In this document: positions 61,312 through 64,000 of the stretch, one piece after another
How positions within the stretch are numbered: position 1 is the first letter of the stretch
How the letters are laid out: every line of letters begins with the position of its first letter
Source of the DNA: Nocardioides baculatus
GTDB lineage: Bacteria; Actinomycetota; Actinomycetes; Propionibacteriales; Nocardioidaceae
Reading direction: 5' to 3'
Length of the DNA stretch: 64,000 nt
Assembly: GCF_016735675.1 (NCBI RefSeq)
Contig: NZ_JAERSG010000002.1
Span: 310,001-374,000 of the forward strand
Made by a program: the position numbers and the translations under genes
Notes under the pieces: generated by a model
What the model was told of the DNA's origin: nothing
The model's database searches: none
What the model saw: only the letters and a program-made list of their open reading frames with translations

Positions 61312-63102
61312 CTAGCGCACCGGGCGGTGCACCGGCGACGGCAGCCGCTGCTCGTCGAAGGGAACCAGCGAGAGCCTCGACTGGTGGGCGGCGTCGTAGA
61401 TCGCGAGGTGGCGTGCTGCTCCGCCCAACGGACAGGTCCACTCGCCGTCGACGTCGACCAGCCGCACGCCGGGTGACTCGAGCCACCGCAGGATCTTCTC
61501 CGACTCCTCGGCAGTGGCGGCGGGGACCGGGCCGGGTGCTCCTGCGACGGTCTCCGCGCTCGCGCTGAGCTCGCGCACGTATTGATGAGCGTCGCTGCCC
61601 GGCGGAATCACCCCGGCGGCGGCGAGCCTGCCGTGGCGTACGACGTGCACGGCCCACCGGCCGTCGTCCTCGCGCCGGGCCGCCACGATCTCGCCGCAGC
61701 GGGTGAGCGCCGAGAGCCGCTGGGTGCGGGCGGCGGCGCGGACGAACGTCGCCAGTCGGTCGCGGTGCACGCCGGCCTCCTCGAACCGCTCACGATCGGC
61801 AAGGGCGGTCATCCGCTCGTTGATGGCGTCGACCACCTGGTGCGGGCTGCGGAGCAGGGTGTCGCGCAGCTGGCGGACGACGGCGCCGTAGGTCGACTCG
61901 TCGGTCGAGCCGTCGCAGGGGGAGAGGCAGCGCCCCATCTCGGCGAGCACGCACGCCGATCGCGAGGGGACCACCGGCAGCCGGCCGCTGCACTGACGGA
62001 CGGGGAACGTCTCGTGCAGCGCCGCGAGGCACTTCTCCGCCGTCTTCTTCGACGAGAACGGGCCGAGGTAGTCGGCGTCGTCGTCGAGGACCTTTCGCAC
62101 CAGGGAGAGCCTCGGCCACGCCTCGCGGGTGAGCTTGAGGAAGTGGACCTTCTCGGGGAACCGCGAGCGGCGGTTGTAGCGCGGCTTGTGCTCCGCGATC
62201 AGTCGTAGCTCGCGCACCTCGGCCTCGAGCGGTGTCGCGCACTCGATGCCGGTGACCGAGGTGGCGATGCCGACCATCTCGCCCATCCGGCTGCGGGTCT
62301 CGGACGCGGTGAAGTAGGTGCGGACCCGGGTGCGGAGGTCGCGCGAGGTGCCGATGTAGAGGACGCGGGAGCGGTCGTCGCGGAAGAGGTAGACGCCGGG
62401 GGCGTGGGGGAGACCCTCCGCGAGGTGGCGCTTGCGCCGCTGCGCCGTGCTCACCCGGGAGGAGAAGGTCTGGAGCTCCTCGAGCGTGTGGACACCGAGA
62501 CCGCCGAGTCGCTCCATCAGGCCGTGGAGCACGTCGACGGTCGCCTGCGCGTCGGACAGCGCCCGGTGGTTGGGCGTGGTCGCTGCCTCGAAGACCTTGG
62601 CCAGGGTCGACAGCTTGCAGTTGGGCGCGTCGTCCCGGGTGATCACCCGGCGGGCGAGCTTGGCGGTGTCGAGCACCTCGAACCTCGGCCACGGCCGACC
62701 CTGCTCACGCGCGAAGTGCTGGAGGAAGCCGACGTCGAACGGCGCGTTGTGGGCCACGAGCACGCAACCGGCAGCGAACTCGAGGAACGCCGGCAGCGCC
62801 GACTCGATCGGCGGTGCGTCGTGGACCATCGAGTTGGTGATGCCGGTGAGGACCGCGATGAAGGCGGGGATCTCCGTGTGCGGGTTGACGAGGGTCTGGA
62901 ACTCGCCGAGCACCTCGCCGCCGCGGACCTTCACCGCGCCGATCTCGGTGATCATCGACCCGCCCTGCGCCGAGCCGCCGGTCGTCTCGAGGTCGACCAC
63001 GCAGAACGTCAGGTCGCGCAGCGGCCGACCCAGCTCGTCGAAGCTGCGCTGCGCCTCCCACCGGGAGGTCTCCCGGGCCGGTCGGTGGGCAGTCGTGCTC
63101 AT
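61312..63102 (-). CDS. DEDD exonuclease fused to a UvrC/Cho-like GIY-YIG domain
   Basis: The 596-residue protein joins two nucleases. Residues 30-195 are a DNA polymerase III epsilon-type exonuclease with VVDLETTG (Asp37, Glu39), HNAPFDVGF (Asp123) and HRALSDAQAT (His179, Asp184). Residues 230-320 are a GIY-YIG domain (APGVYLF, VLYIGTS, then RTYF). The C-terminal region carries a UvrC-like Cys block (VRQCSGRLP, GRCLSPCDG) with no HhH domain. This is the actinobacterial family of M. tuberculosis Rv2191, with a repair role inferred. ATG 63102 is backed by a -10 box. Confidence 0.9.
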   Translation of the reverse strand: MSTTAHRPARETSRWEAQRSFDELGRPLRDLTFCVVDLETTGGSAQGGSMITEIGAVKVRGGEVLGEFQTLVNPHTEIPAFIAVLTGITNSMVHDAPPIESALPAFLEFAAGCVLVAHNAPFDVGFLQHFAREQGRPWPRFEVLDTAKLARRVITRDDAPNCKLSTLAKVFEAATTPNHRALSDAQATVDVLHGLMERLGGLGVHTLEELQTFSSRVSTAQRRKRHLAEGLPHAPGVYLFRDDRSRVLYIGTSRDLRTRVRTYFTASETRSRMGEMVGIATSVTGIECATPLEAEVRELRLIAEHKPRYNRRSRFPEKVHFLKLTREAWPRLSLVRKVLDDDADYLGPFSSKKTAEKCLAALHETFPVRQCSGRLPVVPSRSACVLAEMGRCLSPCDGSTDESTYGAVVRQLRDTLLRSPHQVVDAINERMTALADRERFEEAGVHRDRLATFVRAAARTQRLSALTRCGEIVAARREDDGRWAVHVVRHGRLAAAGVIPPGSDAHQYVRELSASAETVAGAPGPVPAATAEESEKILRWLESPGVRLVDVDGEWTCPLGGAARHLAIYDAAHQSRLSLVPFDEQRLPSPVHRPVR

Positions 63103-63110
63103 GTGCGACG

Positions 63111-63116
63111 ACGCTA
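63111..63116 (-). promoter_or_regulatory. -10 box for the DEDD/GIY-YIG gene
   Basis: On the minus strand TAGCGT ends 8 nt before ATG 63102. Confidence 0.45.
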
Positions 63117-63217
63117 GACGTGGGATCCGACAATGGTGGGAGGGCACGCGCACTACGCTGGCCCGCGCCTGCCTGACCGACGGCAGGTCGAAGCCGACAC
63201 GACCCAGAGGAGCCCTC

Positions 63218-63493
63218 GTGACAGACCCGACCGCCGCCCCCCGCGTTCCCGGCGACGGCGAGCGGTGGCGGTGTGCCGGATGCGGCAACCTCACCCGCTT
63301 CGACGTGACCCGCACACGACGTACGACGGACTACTGGCACGTCGACCTCGCGGGCGTACCGCGCGTCGAGGAGGAGACGGTGCTCGCCGAGTCGGTGGAG
63401 TCCGTCTCGTGCCGGTGGTGCGGGCGGTCCGACGCGATCGAGGTCGTCGACCGCGCGGACGCCGATCTCGCCACCGACCCGGCCGCCGGGTGA
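63218..63493 (+). CDS. Small zinc-ribbon protein
   Basis: The 91-residue protein has two CxxC pairs, WRCAGCGNLTRFDV and SCRWCGRSDAIEVV, spaced by about 43 residues, the layout of a zinc ribbon. The middle part holds YWHVDLAG. The family is conserved in actinobacteria but its function is unknown to me. AGAGGAG lies 6 nt before the GTG. The next gene starts 10 bases after its stop, so they are an operon. Confidence 0.72.
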   Translation: MTDPTAAPRVPGDGERWRCAGCGNLTRFDVTRTRRTTDYWHVDLAGVPRVEEETVLAESVESVSCRWCGRSDAIEVVDRADADLATDPAAG

Positions 63494-63503
63494 CGGACTG
63501 CTC

Positions 63504-64000
63504 GTGACAGACGCGGCTGCCGTCCCCGAGCGCCTCCGCCTGCGGGTGGTCGCCCTCGTGTCGGCGGTCCTGCCCTCGGTCGCCCCGGTGCCGGCACCGC
63601 TGCGCAAGGTCGCCGCGTTCGCGCCGGCGAGGCGGGCCCGGCTCGGTGGCACCCTGATCTGGGACGCCCTCGCCGACGACGTGTTCCGCGGACACGCTGC
63701 CGTCCAGGTCGCGGCGATCCCGGCCACCGACGACCCGTTGGACGACGCCGCGCGTGCGTGGTTGTCGCGTGAGGACGGCTGGGAGGCCAGGGTCGACGCG
63801 GTCGCGGAGACGCTGGCGACCGACGACGCCCGCGGCGAGGAGGGGCGCGCCGAGCTCGCCCGGTTGTCCGCCCAGGTCGCGGCCGTGCAGGCCGAGCTGG
63901 CCGCGGTCCGCGCCGACCACCGCCAGGAGCTCGACCGCGCGGCGGCCGACCACAAGGTGCTGCGCCAGCGGCTCGGCGAGGCGCGCAGCTCGCTCCGTAC
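63504..64000 (+). CDS. NYN-type RNA-binding/nuclease protein, 5' part
   Basis: The reading frame is open from GTG 63504 to the window end, about 165 residues. The start resembles actinobacterial YacP/NYN-domain proteins (ERLRLRVVALVSAVLPS, RKVAAFAPARRARLGG, then a long Ala-rich coiled coil with AELAAVRADHRQEL). The NYN nuclease domain itself would lie after the window, so the assignment rests on the N-terminal module and the zinc-ribbon neighbour. Confidence 0.7.
   Translation, partial: MTDAAAVPERLRLRVVALVSAVLPSVAPVPAPLRKVAAFAPARRARLGGTLIWDALADDVFRGHAAVQVAAIPATDDPLDDAARAWLSREDGWEARVDAVAETLATDDARGEEGRAELARLSAQVAAVQAELAAVRADHRQELDRAAADHKVLRQRLGEARSSLR

Overview
The window looks like one contiguous chromosomal segment of a GC-rich actinobacterium, most likely in or near Nocardioides (Propionibacteriales). 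The grounds are strongly GC-ending codons, GTG starts, 4-bp ATGA/GTGA operon overlaps, a QcrCAB/CtaCDEF cytochrome bcc-aa3 branch with a di-haem QcrC, and a PspA-PspAA-PspAB envelope-stress set. The taxon is inferred from gene content only. No rRNA, tRNA, insertion sequence or CRISPR array was seen.

Layout. 1-3.9 kb is the end of the infB operon: infB (3' end), rbfA, truB, ribF and a membrane protein. 4.0-14.0 kb is a phosphotransferase (PTS) region: ptsH, fructose EIIABC (fruA), fruK and a DeoR-type regulator run left; ptsI, a 578-residue zinc dehydrogenase and mannitol-type EIICB and EIIA run right. 14-19.1 kb holds a TauD-like dioxygenase, a PadR regulator with a HAAS-type membrane protein, a molybdopterin oxidoreductase and a small membrane protein. 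19.2-25.0 kb returns to conserved genes: rpsO, pnp, an M16 peptidase, a methyltransferase and dapB. 25.1-28.5 kb carries two tandem thermolysin-like proteases. 28.5-38.7 kb has azlCD, small membrane and GNAT genes, the psp operon with a histidine kinase, a winged-helix protein, nadA and a glgC-like gene. 38.7-44.5 kb has a double GNAT protein, an SRPBCC protein, glycerate kinase, an A-type Fe-S carrier, adenosine kinase, TusA and a cysteine desulfurase. 44.6-55.9 kb is the terminal respiratory cluster (ctaCDF, then qcrCAB and ctaE on the other strand, and a CtaG-type assembly factor), interrupted by an L,D-transpeptidase and a nuclease-like gene. 55.9-64 kb has an atypical receiver protein, trpD, small proteins, a patch that looks acquired (58.5-60.9 kb, with a pseudogene), an Lrp-type domain protein, a DEDD/GIY-YIG nuclease, a zinc-ribbon protein and the start of an NYN-type protein.

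How it works together. EI and HPr supply phosphate to the two sugar-specific EII systems; fruK completes fructose entry into glycolysis, and the dehydrogenase probably does the same for a polyol phosphate. Cysteine desulfurase, TusA, the A-type carrier and NadA form a sulfur/Fe-S theme next to the respiratory genes.

The least explained structures are non-coding. Arrays of 13-19 bp motifs recur at 31-32 bp steps with the second half inverted; two mirror-image arrays flank the nuclease-like gene at 49-50.4 kb, and an unrelated sequence with the same layout follows infB. Fifteen genes have a TAnnnT-like -10 box (one is CATAAT) placed 6-8 nt before the start codon with no clear ribosome binding site, the pattern of leaderless transcription.
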